In this document: positions 17,421 to 26,615 of the stretch, in pieces | Layout of the letters: each line of letters starts with the position of its first letter | Position numbering within the stretch: the stretch's first letter is position 1 | Source: Acetoanaerobium pronyense | GTDB lineage: Bacteria > Bacillota > Clostridia > Peptostreptococcales > Filifactoraceae | NCBI RefSeq assembly: GCF_017874355.1 | Contig: NZ_JAGGLI010000014.1 | Location: 1 to 64,000 of the forward strand | Direction: 5' to 3' | DNA length: 64,000 nucleotides | Notes under the pieces: model-generated | Databases searched by the model: none | The model's input: only the letters and a program-made list of their open reading frames with translations | Told to the model about the DNA's origin: nothing | Program-made: the position numbers and the translations under genes

Positions 17421-18534
17421 AAACTGTCAAGGAATAATAAACCTAAGCGAAAATGAATATAATATAAAAAAACTTACGGAGATTAGAACTATAGCTTCGA
17501 TACCAATAGCTGGAAGATATAGAATTATAGACTTTGTCCTTTCTAATATGGTGAATTCTGGTATTCAAAACATTGGAATATACTCAGACTATAGGTTTAG
17601 ATCCTTGATGGATCATACAGGAAGCGGAAAGGCTTGGGATCTTGATAGAAAAATAGATGGACTCTTCTTATTTGGTCCGAATTATAACCCTATGACTACA
17701 AGTGTTCCAAGGGGAGATATGCAAAATCTTTTTTCAAATATCGAATATATAAAAGGAAGCAGACAGGAATATGTACTTATATCCGGTAGCTATATGATAT
17801 GCAATATAGATTATAAAGAAGTATATGCTCAGCATATTCATGATGGCTCAGATATCACAATAGTTTATAAAAAAATAGATAATGCAAATGAAGACTTTAT
17901 AAGACAATATACACTAAATATAGGGAAAACAGGAAAAGTATTGTCATGTGGAGTAAATATGGGACATAAAAAAAATGCAAATATATCAATGGAAATGTAT
18001 ATCATGAAAAAAGAGCTTCTTATGGATATAATTATGGATTCCATAGCTAAGGGAGAAAATTATTATCTAAATGATGCTATAAGTCAGGCTATAAAAAGTC
18101 TTAAAGTTACGGGTTACAAATATGATGGTTATTTGAGATGCATTAACAGTATCCAAAATTTTTACTTTGCAAATATGGATATACTTGATGTAAATGTATC
18201 AAAGGAGCTTTTTTATTCAGATAGAAAAATATTTACAAAGGTAAAGGACGAATCTCCAACCTATTATTCAAATGATGCTGTAGTTCAAAATTCTATGATA
18301 GCAAATGGATGCGTCATCGAAGGAGAGGTAAAAAATTCGATTCTTTTTAGAAGAGTTCATGTTGAAAAAGGGGCAAAAGTAGAAAATTCTATAGTGATGC
18401 AAAATGGAATCATAAAAAATGGAGCAAACATACAAAACGTTATTATGGACAAAGGGGTAACTATAACACAAAACAAAGAATTAAAAGGAGACAGTAATAT
18501 TCCACTTGTTATAGATAAAAATAGAGTTGTTTAA
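17413..18534 (+). CDS. glgD: ADP-glucose pyrophosphorylase regulatory subunit
   Basis: A 373-residue GlgC paralogue. It keeps the [19 protein letters not shown] segment and the C-terminal hexapeptide repeats but lacks the N-terminal GGxGSR loop needed for catalysis, as expected for GlgD, which modulates GlgC in a heterotetramer. GGGGGAGGG precedes the start, inside the end of glgC, so translation is likely coupled. It is not a decayed copy: the frame is intact and its place between glgC and glgA is the standard Bacillus/Clostridium order. Confidence 0.93.
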   Translation: MLKNCQGIINLSENEYNIKKLTEIRTIASIPIAGRYRIIDFVLSNMVNSGIQNIGIYSDYRFRSLMDHTGSGKAWDLDRKIDGLFLFGPNYNPMTTSVPRGDMQNLFSNIEYIKGSRQEYVLISGSYMICNIDYKEVYAQHIHDGSDITIVYKKIDNANEDFIRQYTLNIGKTGKVLSCGVNMGHKKNANISMEMYIMKKELLMDIIMDSIAKGENYYLNDAISQAIKSLKVTGYKYDGYLRCINSIQNFYFANMDILDVNVSKELFYSDRKIFTKVKDESPTYYSNDAVVQNSMIANGCVIEGEVKNSILFRRVHVEKGAKVENSIVMQNGIIKNGANIQNVIMDKGVTITQNKELKGDSNIPLVIDKNRVV

Positions 18535-18559
18535 ATGATAGTATAGGAGGAAGTAAATT

Positions 18560-20002
18560 ATGAAAATTCTTTTTGTAAGCTCTGAGAGCTATCCTTTTAT
18601 AAAAACAGGGGGACTTGGGGACGTAGGCTTTTCTCTACCTAAAGCCTTAAGAAAACAAGGACTTGATGTTAGAGTAATGATTCCCAAATACCTTCAGATA
18701 CCAGAATTTTATAAAGACCAAACCGATAAAATAGATATTTTTTCCGTACCTGTTGGATGGAGAAACCAATATTGTGGCATCGAAAAAATCGAGTATGAAG
18801 GTGTTCCCTTTTATTTTGTGGACAATGAATATTATTTTAAAAGAGAACATCCTTATGGATACTTTGATGATGCAGAAAGATTTTCATTTTTCTCAAGGGC
18901 TGTTGTAGAATTTATCAAAAGAATGGATTTTGTTCCAGACGTAATACATCTTAATGACTGGCATACAGCGCTTATTCCTGCATATATGAAAATAGAAAAT
19001 TTAAATCATCTAGAAAATAAAGATATCAAAACTGTTTTTACAATCCATAATCTAAGATATCAAGGTGTTTTTTCAAAGGAAGTATTAACAGATGTAGCTG
19101 GACTTCCTTCATATATGATGCATCATGGTGGGCTTGAATTTTTTGGAGATGTCAATTTTATGAAATCTGCCATAAACTATTCCAGTGCAATAACAACAGT
19201 TAGTCCTTCATATGCAAAAGAGATAAAAACCCCATATTTTGGAGAGGGACTTGACGGCCTTTTAAATGAAAAACAGGATAAACTTTATGGTATATTAAAC
19301 GGTATTGATTATGATATCTTCTGTCCTTCAAAGGACAATAATTTGTTTAAAAAATATGATATAAACTCTCTTGAAAAAAAGGTAGAAAACAAGCTTCAGC
19401 TTCAGAAAATACTAGGTCTTCCTCAGCGTAAGGATGTATTTATGATAGGCATGGTAACAAGGCTTGTATCACAAAAAGGTCTTGATCTAGTAACTCATAT
19501 AATGGGAGAGCTTTTAGAAAGGGATATACAATTTGTAGTACTAGGTACAGGAGATGACCAGTACAACTCAGCGTTCAATTACTACTCGATGACATACCCA
19601 GATAAATGTGCGGCTAAAATCATGTTTGACAATACCTTAGCCCATAGAATCTATGCATCCTCAGATATATTTTTAATGCCATCTCTTTTTGAACCATGTG
19701 GCATAGGCCAGCTTATAGCTCTAAGATATGGAACCCTTCCTCTTGTTAGAGAAACTGGAGGACTTAAAGATACTGTAATACCTTACAATGAAAAAGAAAA
19801 AACAGGAAACGGATTTTCATTTTCCAATTACAATGCCCATGAAATGCTTCACATAATTGACTATGCTCACTCAGTATTTAAGGATAAGGCTTCATGGAAA
19901 ATTCTTATGGAAAATGCAATGAAATCTGATTACAGCTGGGAAAGCTCTGCTCAGCAATACAAAGACCTGTATAGGAAACTTATAGAGGAGATTGTTTTAT
20001 GA
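18560..20002 (+). CDS. glgA: Glycogen synthase (ADP-glucose-type, GT5)
   Basis: A 480-residue GT5 glycogen synthase that extends alpha-1,4-glucan chains from ADP-glucose. The ADP-glucose-binding motif KTGGLGDV is at residues 15-22, and the C-terminal GT-B half contains PSLFEPCGIGQLIALRYGTLPLVRETGGLKDT, with the conserved Glu and the GG loop. Length is normal. AGGAGG lies 9 bases before the ATG. The stop overlaps the next start (ATGA at 19999-20002). Confidence 0.97.
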   Translation: MKILFVSSESYPFIKTGGLGDVGFSLPKALRKQGLDVRVMIPKYLQIPEFYKDQTDKIDIFSVPVGWRNQYCGIEKIEYEGVPFYFVDNEYYFKREHPYGYFDDAERFSFFSRAVVEFIKRMDFVPDVIHLNDWHTALIPAYMKIENLNHLENKDIKTVFTIHNLRYQGVFSKEVLTDVAGLPSYMMHHGGLEFFGDVNFMKSAINYSSAITTVSPSYAKEIKTPYFGEGLDGLLNEKQDKLYGILNGIDYDIFCPSKDNNLFKKYDINSLEKKVENKLQLQKILGLPQRKDVFMIGMVTRLVSQKGLDLVTHIMGELLERDIQFVVLGTGDDQYNSAFNYYSMTYPDKCAAKIMFDNTLAHRIYASSDIFLMPSLFEPCGIGQLIALRYGTLPLVRETGGLKDTVIPYNEKEKTGNGFSFSNYNAHEMLHIIDYAHSVFKDKASWKILMENAMKSDYSWESSAQQYKDLYRKLIEEIVL

Positions 20003-22431
20003 TTATAACCAAAGAAAAGATAAAAAATGACTTAAAGGACAAGCTCATAAATCATTATGCTGTAGATATAAATGAAGCAACAAATTTTCAGGTATATTTT
20101 TCCCTAGGAAATCTAATTAGAGATTATGCCTCAAGAGGATGGATTTATACAAACAATTCCTATGTAAAGTATAAAGAAAAACAGGTTTATTATTTTTCTA
20201 TTGAATTTTTGATGGGGAAGATGCTAAAAGCAAATCTTCTAAATATAGGAATTTTAAAAGAGTGTAAAGAGGCATTATCAGAGCTTGAATTTGATATCGA
20301 TGACCTTGAAAAATTAGAGCCTGAGCCTGGTCTTGGAAATGGAGGACTTGGCAGACTGGCAGCATGTTTCTTAGACTCTATGGCATCTCTTGCCATCCCA
20401 GGTCATGGCTGCGGAATAAGATACAGATATGGTCTGTTTGAGCAAAGGTTTATAGATGGACATCAGATGGAAGTTCCGGAAAACTGGCTAAAAGAAGGAA
20501 ATGTTTGGGAGATAAGAAAGCCTGATAAAGCAGTAATAGTTAAGTTTAGAGGAAAAATAGATTGGATTAAAGAAGATGGTGAGTTAAAGTTTGTCCACAA
20601 AAACTACGAACCAGTCCTAGCAGTGCCTTATGACACTCCTATTGTAGGATATGAAAATAGCACAGTAAACAACCTAAGGTTATTTAGCGCTGAAATCCCA
20701 GGAAGTGAATATGACCTGGCATCAGCATGCCATGGAGATTATAAAAAAATACTGGACTATAAATACTCAGTGGAAGCTATTTCTCAAGTTCTTTATCCAG
20801 ATGATTCAAGTGACGAAGGAAAGATATTAAGGCTCAAGCAGGAATATTTTATGGTATCAGCAGGAATTCAAAGTATAGTGAGAAAGTTTAAAAAGCTAGG
20901 TCTTCCATTTAGTGAATTTAGTGAAAAAATAGCTATTCATATAAATGATACCCACCCGGCGTTTTGTATTCCAGAGCTTATGAGGATACTTATTGATGAA
21001 GAAAATATTTCATGGGACAAAGCGTGGGAGATAACAAAATCATCTATTTCCTACACTAACCATACTATACTTTCTGAGGCTCTTGAGGTCTGGCCTTCTC
21101 ATATGGTATCAGAGCTACTGCCTAGAATCTATATGATAATTGAAGAAATAAACAGAAGGTTTTGCAATGTCCTAATGAGATTATATCCCCATAACCAAGA
21201 AAAAATTAATAAGATGGCAATTATAGCAGATTCAAAGGTAAAGATGGCTAACCTATCAATTGTTGGAAGCCAAAGCGTCAATGGAGTTGCTAAGCTTCAT
21301 AGTGAAATATTAAAAAATAAGGAGCTTAAGGATTTTTACGAACTATACCCAGAAAAATTTAACAATAAAACAAATGGAATAACTCATAGAAGATGGCTGA
21401 TGCTTGCGAATGAAGGACTTACAAACCTTATAGATGATACTATAGGGACAGTGTGGAAGAGGGTTCCTACCGATTTAATCAGATTAAGAGAATATAGAAA
21501 TAATCCAGCTTTTTGTGAGGAAATAAGAAAAATAAAAAGAGGAAATAAGGAAAAGCTAGCAAAAATAATACTCGATAAAAATAATATAAAACTAGATCCA
21601 AGTTCTATTTTTGATGTCCAGGTAAAAAGACTGCATGCCTATAAAAGACAATTGATGAATGGCCTTCAAATCCTTGATCTTTATCATAGTATACTTGAAA
21701 ATCCTAATTTAGATATCCAACCAAGAACCTTTATATTTGGGGCAAAGGCAGCACCAAGTTATTATCTTGCAAAAAATATTATTAAATTTATTAACTCTAT
21801 TGCTGATATGATAAACTCAGATCCAAGGGTAAAAGGTATGATTAAGATAGTATTTATGGAAAATTACTCAGTTACTTTAGCTCAAAGTATAATACCAGGA
21901 GCTGACGTGAGTCAGCAGATTTCAACAGCATCAAAAGAAGCCTCTGGAACTGGAAATATGAAGTTTATGATGAATGGAGCTATTACATTAGCAACTCTAG
22001 ATGGAGCAAATATAGAAATACTCAATGAAGTAGGAGATGAAAATATAGTAATATTTGGCCTTACATCAAAAGAGGTTTTAGATTACTACGAACATGGAGG
22101 ATATAGCTCAAGAGAGATATATCATAGAAATCATAGAATAAAAAGAGTAGTAGATGACCTTATTAATGGATTTATTCCAAAGCTTAGCCAAGATGAAGGA
22201 ATGGATATATATAATCATCTTATAACCTATAATGATGAGTATTTCGTTCTTAAAGATTTTGAGGCCTATATCAAGGCACAGGAAAAAATAGACATGCTGT
22301 ACAAGGACAAAGACAAGTGGACGGAAATGGCTATAATAAATATAGCATCTTCAGGTCAGTTTACAAGTGACAAAACCATAACCTCGTATGCTAATGGTAT
22401 CTGGAATGCAAGAATGGGAGAACATTTCTAG
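19999..22431 (+). CDS. glgP: Glycogen phosphorylase (GT35)
   Basis: An 810-residue glycogen phosphorylase that mobilises stored glycogen to glucose-1-phosphate. The PLP-binding lysine is Lys655 in EASGTGNMKFMMNGA; YYFSIEFLMGKML and GLGNGGLGRLAACFLDS are intact. It is clearly paralogous to the phosphorylase at 6058-8418 but differs throughout, and it lies inside the glycogen operon, overlapping glgA by 4 bases, so it is the glycogen-dedicated copy. Cytosolic. Confidence 0.96.
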   Translation: MIITKEKIKNDLKDKLINHYAVDINEATNFQVYFSLGNLIRDYASRGWIYTNNSYVKYKEKQVYYFSIEFLMGKMLKANLLNIGILKECKEALSELEFDIDDLEKLEPEPGLGNGGLGRLAACFLDSMASLAIPGHGCGIRYRYGLFEQRFIDGHQMEVPENWLKEGNVWEIRKPDKAVIVKFRGKIDWIKEDGELKFVHKNYEPVLAVPYDTPIVGYENSTVNNLRLFSAEIPGSEYDLASACHGDYKKILDYKYSVEAISQVLYPDDSSDEGKILRLKQEYFMVSAGIQSIVRKFKKLGLPFSEFSEKIAIHINDTHPAFCIPELMRILIDEENISWDKAWEITKSSISYTNHTILSEALEVWPSHMVSELLPRIYMIIEEINRRFCNVLMRLYPHNQEKINKMAIIADSKVKMANLSIVGSQSVNGVAKLHSEILKNKELKDFYELYPEKFNNKTNGITHRRWLMLANEGLTNLIDDTIGTVWKRVPTDLIRLREYRNNPAFCEEIRKIKRGNKEKLAKIILDKNNIKLDPSSIFDVQVKRLHAYKRQLMNGLQILDLYHSILENPNLDIQPRTFIFGAKAAPSYYLAKNIIKFINSIADMINSDPRVKGMIKIVFMENYSVTLAQSIIPGADVSQQISTASKEASGTGNMKFMMNGAITLATLDGANIEILNEVGDENIVIFGLTSKEVLDYYEHGGYSSREIYHRNHRIKRVVDDLINGFIPKLSQDEGMDIYNHLITYNDEYFVLKDFEAYIKAQEKIDMLYKDKDKWTEMAIINIASSGQFTSDKTITSYANGIWNARMGEHF

Positions 22432-22442
22432 GAGGGCTAAAA

Positions 22443-24320
22443 ATGAATGACGCCTCAAATATAGGATTATATTATGATTCATGGGATACTACATTCAAAG
22501 AGCCTTTTGGAGCTATAAAATATGGAGCTACGATATGCTTTAGGCTTTCATATGAAATTCCCCATCTGGAAAAAATAGAAAGAATAGATATGGAAATAAT
22601 CCATGAAAATGAAAGATTTTTTGTGAATCTTAGTAAAAATCATGATTTTTTCTATACCTATCAAACATTTGAAAAACCTGGAATATACTTTTATAAATTT
22701 GTAGTATATTATGAGGGGAAAAGGTATTATCTAGCACCAGATTACTTTAATGAAGGCGGAAAGGCTCTTATATTTGAAAAGGAAGATGTACAGTCTTATC
22801 AGCTGACTGTACATTCAGATATAGAAAAGGTTCCAAACTATTATAGTGAAGGAGTAATCTATCAAATATTTGTAGATAGATTTTATAATAGCAACTCTAA
22901 TGGAATGCCTCTTTGCTATAGAAAAAACTCATTTATGTATGCAAACTGGCAAGACTCTCCATTTTACATCAAGGATAGTAATGGAGGTATAGAGCGTTGG
23001 GATTTTTTTGGCGGAAATCTTAGAGGCATTATTTCAAAGCTTGATTATCTTGAGGAGCTAGGAGTCACATGTATTTATCTCAACCCTATTTTTGAAGCAA
23101 GGAGCTCCCATAAATACGATACAGCAAATTATATGAAAATAGATCCTCTTTATGGCGACGAAGAAGATTTGAAAGAACTTATAGATATTTCAGCAAAAAA
23201 AGAGATTTCTATAATTCTTGATGGAGTATTTAGCCATACTGGAAGCGACAGTATATACTTCAATAAATATGCCACATATGATACATTAGGAGCCTATCAA
23301 TCCAAAGACTCTCCTTATTATAGCTGGTACAAGTTTACAAATTACCCCCATGACTATGAGTCTTGGTGGGGAATTGGAGATCTTCCTAATGTAAATGAAA
23401 TGGAGCCCTCTTATCTTGAGTTTATAACAGGTGAAAACGGAGTAATTGCTAAGTGGATGAAGCTTGGAATCAAGGGTTTTAGACTTGATGTAGCTGATGA
23501 ACTTCCGGAGAAGTTTATAAGAGCAATACGCCATAGAATCAAAAAAATAGATCCACAGGGAGTCTTGCTTGGAGAAGTATGGGAAGATGCAACAAATAAA
23601 ATAGCCTACGGAGAGAGACGGGCATATCTTTTAGGGGATTCACTTGATTCTGTTACAGCGTATCCCTATAGAAGAGTATTAATCAATTTTTTAAATCAGG
23701 AAATTACCTCAAGTCAGTTTTATAATGCTTGTATGACATTTAGAGAAAACTATCCCGAAGAATATTATAAAAGCGCACTAAAGCTTATAGGGAGTCATGA
23801 TGTAAAAAGAATAATGACTGAGCTAGGGAGCGTAGAAAAGGTAAAAATGGCAGCTACTCTTCAGCTCCTATTTTTAGGGGCAGTTCATATCTACTATGGA
23901 GATGAAGTGGGCCTTGAAGGGGGAAGTGATCCAGAAAACAGAAGCACCTACCCATGGGAAAACTATTGTCATCTTGGAATCTGCTATGATTTAAGGGATA
24001 ACAATCCTAGAAATAAGAAAGAACTTCTAGAGCATTATAAAAAACTTTTAAAAATTAGAAAAGAAGAAGATACAATAAGAAAGGGAAGTGTAGAGTATAT
24101 CAAGATTTCAAATGATATTATAGGATATAAAAGAATGTTAGATGAACAAGAGATAATGGTAATTGTAAATAGAGCAGATAACGAAGAGGTATTTACACTT
24201 GAAGTTACAGGAGAGGTATATCAAAGCCTATTTACATTTGAAGAGTACCATCATATAGGAGAAAAAATAGAAATAGTTATTAAAGGAAAGGATTCACTAG
24301 TAATTAAGAAAATAATTTAA
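22443..24320 (+). CDS. GH13 alpha-amylase/neopullulanase-type enzyme
   Basis: A 625-residue GH13 enzyme without a signal peptide, so it acts in the cytosol on glycogen or maltodextrin. About 125 N-terminal residues form a beta-rich, probably starch-binding or Ig-like domain (CBM34-like), followed by the barrel. Catalytic residues are Asp349 (FRLDVADE), Glu378 (LLGEVWED) and Asp453 (IGSHDVKR). The FRLDVADELP and GEVWEDA forms resemble neopullulanase/cyclomaltodextrinase rather than branching enzyme. The start follows glgP by 11 bases, with AGGAGG upstream. As last gene of the glg operon it likely trims or debranches glycogen; exact linkage specificity cannot be read from sequence. Confidence 0.88.
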   Translation: MNDASNIGLYYDSWDTTFKEPFGAIKYGATICFRLSYEIPHLEKIERIDMEIIHENERFFVNLSKNHDFFYTYQTFEKPGIYFYKFVVYYEGKRYYLAPDYFNEGGKALIFEKEDVQSYQLTVHSDIEKVPNYYSEGVIYQIFVDRFYNSNSNGMPLCYRKNSFMYANWQDSPFYIKDSNGGIERWDFFGGNLRGIISKLDYLEELGVTCIYLNPIFEARSSHKYDTANYMKIDPLYGDEEDLKELIDISAKKEISIILDGVFSHTGSDSIYFNKYATYDTLGAYQSKDSPYYSWYKFTNYPHDYESWWGIGDLPNVNEMEPSYLEFITGENGVIAKWMKLGIKGFRLDVADELPEKFIRAIRHRIKKIDPQGVLLGEVWEDATNKIAYGERRAYLLGDSLDSVTAYPYRRVLINFLNQEITSSQFYNACMTFRENYPEEYYKSALKLIGSHDVKRIMTELGSVEKVKMAATLQLLFLGAVHIYYGDEVGLEGGSDPENRSTYPWENYCHLGICYDLRDNNPRNKKELLEHYKKLLKIRKEEDTIRKGSVEYIKISNDIIGYKRMLDEQEIMVIVNRADNEEVFTLEVTGEVYQSLFTFEEYHHIGEKIEIVIKGKDSLVIKKII

Positions 24321-24324
24321 AAAT

Positions 24325-24345
24325 AGCCCTTTGTGGGCTTTTTTT
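24325..24345 (+). terminator. Rho-independent terminator of the glycogen operon
   Basis: AGCCC (24325-24329) pairs with GGGCT (24335-24339) and is followed by a run of T. Confidence 0.88.
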
Positions 24346-24353
24346 CTTTGTTG

Positions 24354-24362
24354 TGTTATAAT
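24354..24362 (+). promoter_or_regulatory. Extended -10 promoter element of the helicase gene
   Basis: TGTTATAAT is an extended -10 box (TGnTATAAT) 32 bases before the helicase start. No clear -35 box is present because the spacer overlaps the preceding terminator. Confidence 0.5.
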
Positions 24363-24393
24363 ATGAAGTCAAAGAAATTTAGGAGGAATAAAA

Positions 24394-25668
24394 ATGAAAT
24401 CTTTTGAAAGCTTAGGAATAAATGAAATATATATAGATAAAATGAAAAATGAATATATTACAGAGCCTACAAAAATACAAGAAGAAGCTATACCCTTTAT
24501 TATGAAGGGCAGAGATATTATTGGAAAAGCTCAGACTGGAACAGGAAAGACTCTTGCCTTTGCACTTCCGATACTTCAGCTTATAGATGAAGACATAGCA
24601 ACAACTCAAGCACTAATACTTACTCCAACAAGAGAACTTGCCCTTCAGATTACTCAGGTATTTGAATACCTTACAGCTGATAGCAATATAGGGATAGTTC
24701 CAGTATATGGAGGACATGATGTAGATAAGCAAATCAATAGATTAAAGACAAAATCCCAGATTGTAGTAGGAACTCCAGGAAGAATACTGGATCACTTAAG
24801 AAAAGGAACCATTAATTTCAAGCATCTTAAAAGGATAGTAATTGATGAGGCTGACCAAATGATGGCTTTTGGTTTTATGGAAGATATAGATATACTTATG
24901 TCAAAAACACCTCAAAATCTTCAGAAGATGATTTTTTCTGCAACAATTCCAGATAGAATCAGAAAGCTTGGAAGAAGAATAATGAAAAACCCTATAAATA
25001 TAGAGATAGATCCAGAAACTGTTGTTGTAAAAGAGATTAGACAGGTTATTATAAGGACTACAGAAGATAGAAGATTTGATTCCCTTAAAATGGCTATTGA
25101 AGAGTTTAGGCCATTTATGTCAATAATCTTCTGCAAATCAAGAGAAAGAGCAAATGAAGTTTATAATTTAATGATAAAAAAAGGACTTGATGCGGAGATA
25201 CTTCATGGAGAGTTTTCTCAAACTAAGAGAGAGACTATTATGAAAAGATTTAAAGACCTTAAATTCCCATATCTAGTAACCACTGATATCTCAGCTAGGG
25301 GGATGGATATAGAAGGAGTGACCCATGTTTTCAATTATGACATTCCTAGAGAAATTGAATACTATATACACAGAATTGGAAGGACTGGAAGAGCTGGAGA
25401 AACAGGGATAGCTATATCACTAGTTTCTGATAAAGAAGTGACTCAAATGGAGAAAATACAGAAAAATGTAGGAATAACTATCCAGTCTGTATATGATAGA
25501 AGCGATTACGAAAGAGAAAGAATAGATAAGGAAAAGCTTTTAGAAGGAAAAATAAAAACCAAGGATACTGAATTTAAAAGGTCACAAAAATCAGCAAAAA
25601 AATCACTTGTCAATTCAAGGAAAAGTGGAAAGGTACGTAGAAAGCCAAGAAAAGGATCAAAAAAATAG
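24394..25668 (+). CDS. DEAD-box ATP-dependent RNA helicase
   Basis: A 424-residue DEAD-box helicase that unwinds structured RNA during ribosome assembly, translation or decay. Motifs run in order: Q motif near residues 20-27, AQTGTGKT (motif I), PTRELALQ (Ia), DEAD (II), SAT (III), then ARGMDIEGV and HRIGRTGRAGETG (VI) in the second RecA domain. The tail after about residue 375 is short and very basic (KKSLVNSRKSGKVRRKPRK), a likely RNA-binding extension. AGGAGG lies 7 bases before the ATG. It stands alone, facing a convergent PilZ gene. Confidence 0.94.
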   Translation: MKSFESLGINEIYIDKMKNEYITEPTKIQEEAIPFIMKGRDIIGKAQTGTGKTLAFALPILQLIDEDIATTQALILTPTRELALQITQVFEYLTADSNIGIVPVYGGHDVDKQINRLKTKSQIVVGTPGRILDHLRKGTINFKHLKRIVIDEADQMMAFGFMEDIDILMSKTPQNLQKMIFSATIPDRIRKLGRRIMKNPINIEIDPETVVVKEIRQVIIRTTEDRRFDSLKMAIEEFRPFMSIIFCKSRERANEVYNLMIKKGLDAEILHGEFSQTKRETIMKRFKDLKFPYLVTTDISARGMDIEGVTHVFNYDIPREIEYYIHRIGRTGRAGETGIAISLVSDKEVTQMEKIQKNVGITIQSVYDRSDYERERIDKEKLLEGKIKTKDTEFKRSQKSAKKSLVNSRKSGKVRRKPRKGSKK

Positions 25669-25680
25669 GTTCAAATTTAT

Positions 25681-25723
25681 AATAGCTGAGGATTGCCAAA
25701 TAAAATAGGCGACCTCAGCTATT
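25681..25723. terminator. Bidirectional terminator-like stem between convergent genes
   Basis: AATAGCTGAGG (25681-25691) pairs perfectly with CCTCAGCTATT (25713-25723), with an inner GCC/GGC pairing. T tracts are weak on both sides, so efficiency is uncertain. Confidence 0.65.
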
Positions 25724-25727
25724 TAGA

Positions 25728-26051
25728 TTACTCTTTTATTTTCATTGCCAAGTTTTCTGCAAGGCCAACAAATTCACAGCCATATTCAAAACAGTTCTCA
25801 GCTTGTCTTTTCCTGATTATCTTAAGTACAGTGAAAAAGTGAATGGACTCACTAAGATAGAGATTTACATCAAAGTAAAAATCCAGTGGAAGATCTACAA
25901 AAGATTTAAACCCAAGTCCTCTTCTTGATATATCAAAGGCCTCTATTTCAGTTTCAATATCATTTAAAATATCATGATTTTCCCTAAATAATGAATCTAC
26001 ATTAAATTTAGCATTGTATGGAATTCTTGGAGCTTTTCTTCTTTCTTGCAT
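25728..26051 (-). CDS. PilZ-domain protein (c-di-GMP binding)
   Basis: A 107-residue single-domain PilZ protein. Both c-di-GMP-binding elements are present: R5-K-A-P-R9 (RxxxR) and DISRRGLG (DxSxxG) in the middle of the domain. The start was set at the ATG at 26051 because GGAGG lies 8 bases upstream and family proteins begin just before RRxxPR; the frame is open 10 codons further without support. It probably senses cyclic di-GMP and acts on a partner, which is not evident from the neighbours. It is transcribed alone on the minus strand, divergent from fxsA. Confidence 0.85.
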   Translation of the reverse strand: MQERRKAPRIPYNAKFNVDSLFRENHDILNDIETEIEAFDISRRGLGFKSFVDLPLDFYFDVNLYLSESIHFFTVLKIIRKRQAENCFEYGCEFVGLAENLAMKIKE

Positions 26052-26163
26052 ACAGACACCTCCTGAATTATATTTTAACATGGAAGGTTCAAAAATGTTA
26101 CAATAATAGTATCATAAGTTGATTATAAAATTTTATTTTTATAGAGTATAAGGGGATGATATT

Positions 26164-26559
26164 ATGTTTTTTAAACTTATTTTAGCATTTACAGTGATAC
26201 CAGTGATAGAGCTATGGATACTGATAAGACTTGGAAGTGAAATAGGGATACTAAATACAATTTTAATAGTATTTCTTACAGGAGTAGTTGGGGCATTTTT
26301 AGCAAAAAAAGAAGGACTAGGGATAGTCAATAGAATTCGAATGGATATGTCACAAGGTAAAATGCCAGCCGATGAGCTTATAAATGGACTCTGCGTCCTT
26401 GTTGGTGGAGCTATGCTGCTTACTCCTGGTATATTTACAGATTTGATTGGACTTTCTCTTGTTATTCCAGGGACAAGAAATTTTATCAAGACTAAAATAC
26501 GAGAAAAAATGAAAAAGGGAATCGAAAGTGGTACTATAATTTATTATGGACCGAAATAG
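26164..26559 (+). CDS. FxsA family membrane protein
   Basis: A 131-residue protein of the FxsA family. It has a conserved N-terminal hydrophobic helix (FKLILAFTVIPVIELWILI), a second segment (NTILIVFLTGVVGAFLA), the family motif KKEGLGIVNR and a third around ALLTPGIFTDLIGLSLVIPGTR. FxsA in E. coli affects phage exclusion when overproduced; the general role is unknown. A weak AAGGGG site precedes the ATG. Its short 3' gap to the next gene (56 bases) allows co-transcription. Confidence 0.85.
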   Translation: MFFKLILAFTVIPVIELWILIRLGSEIGILNTILIVFLTGVVGAFLAKKEGLGIVNRIRMDMSQGKMPADELINGLCVLVGGAMLLTPGIFTDLIGLSLVIPGTRNFIKTKIREKMKKGIESGTIIYYGPK

Positions 26560-26615
26560 AAAAAAATATAAAATGCCTATATGGATTAGAAATAGGAGTT
26601 AAAGGAGTGCTTATA

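Noticed and set aside
17413-18534. glgD as a decayed duplicate of glgC
   Set aside because: The frame is intact, and loss of the catalytic loop is normal for the regulatory subunit in this position.
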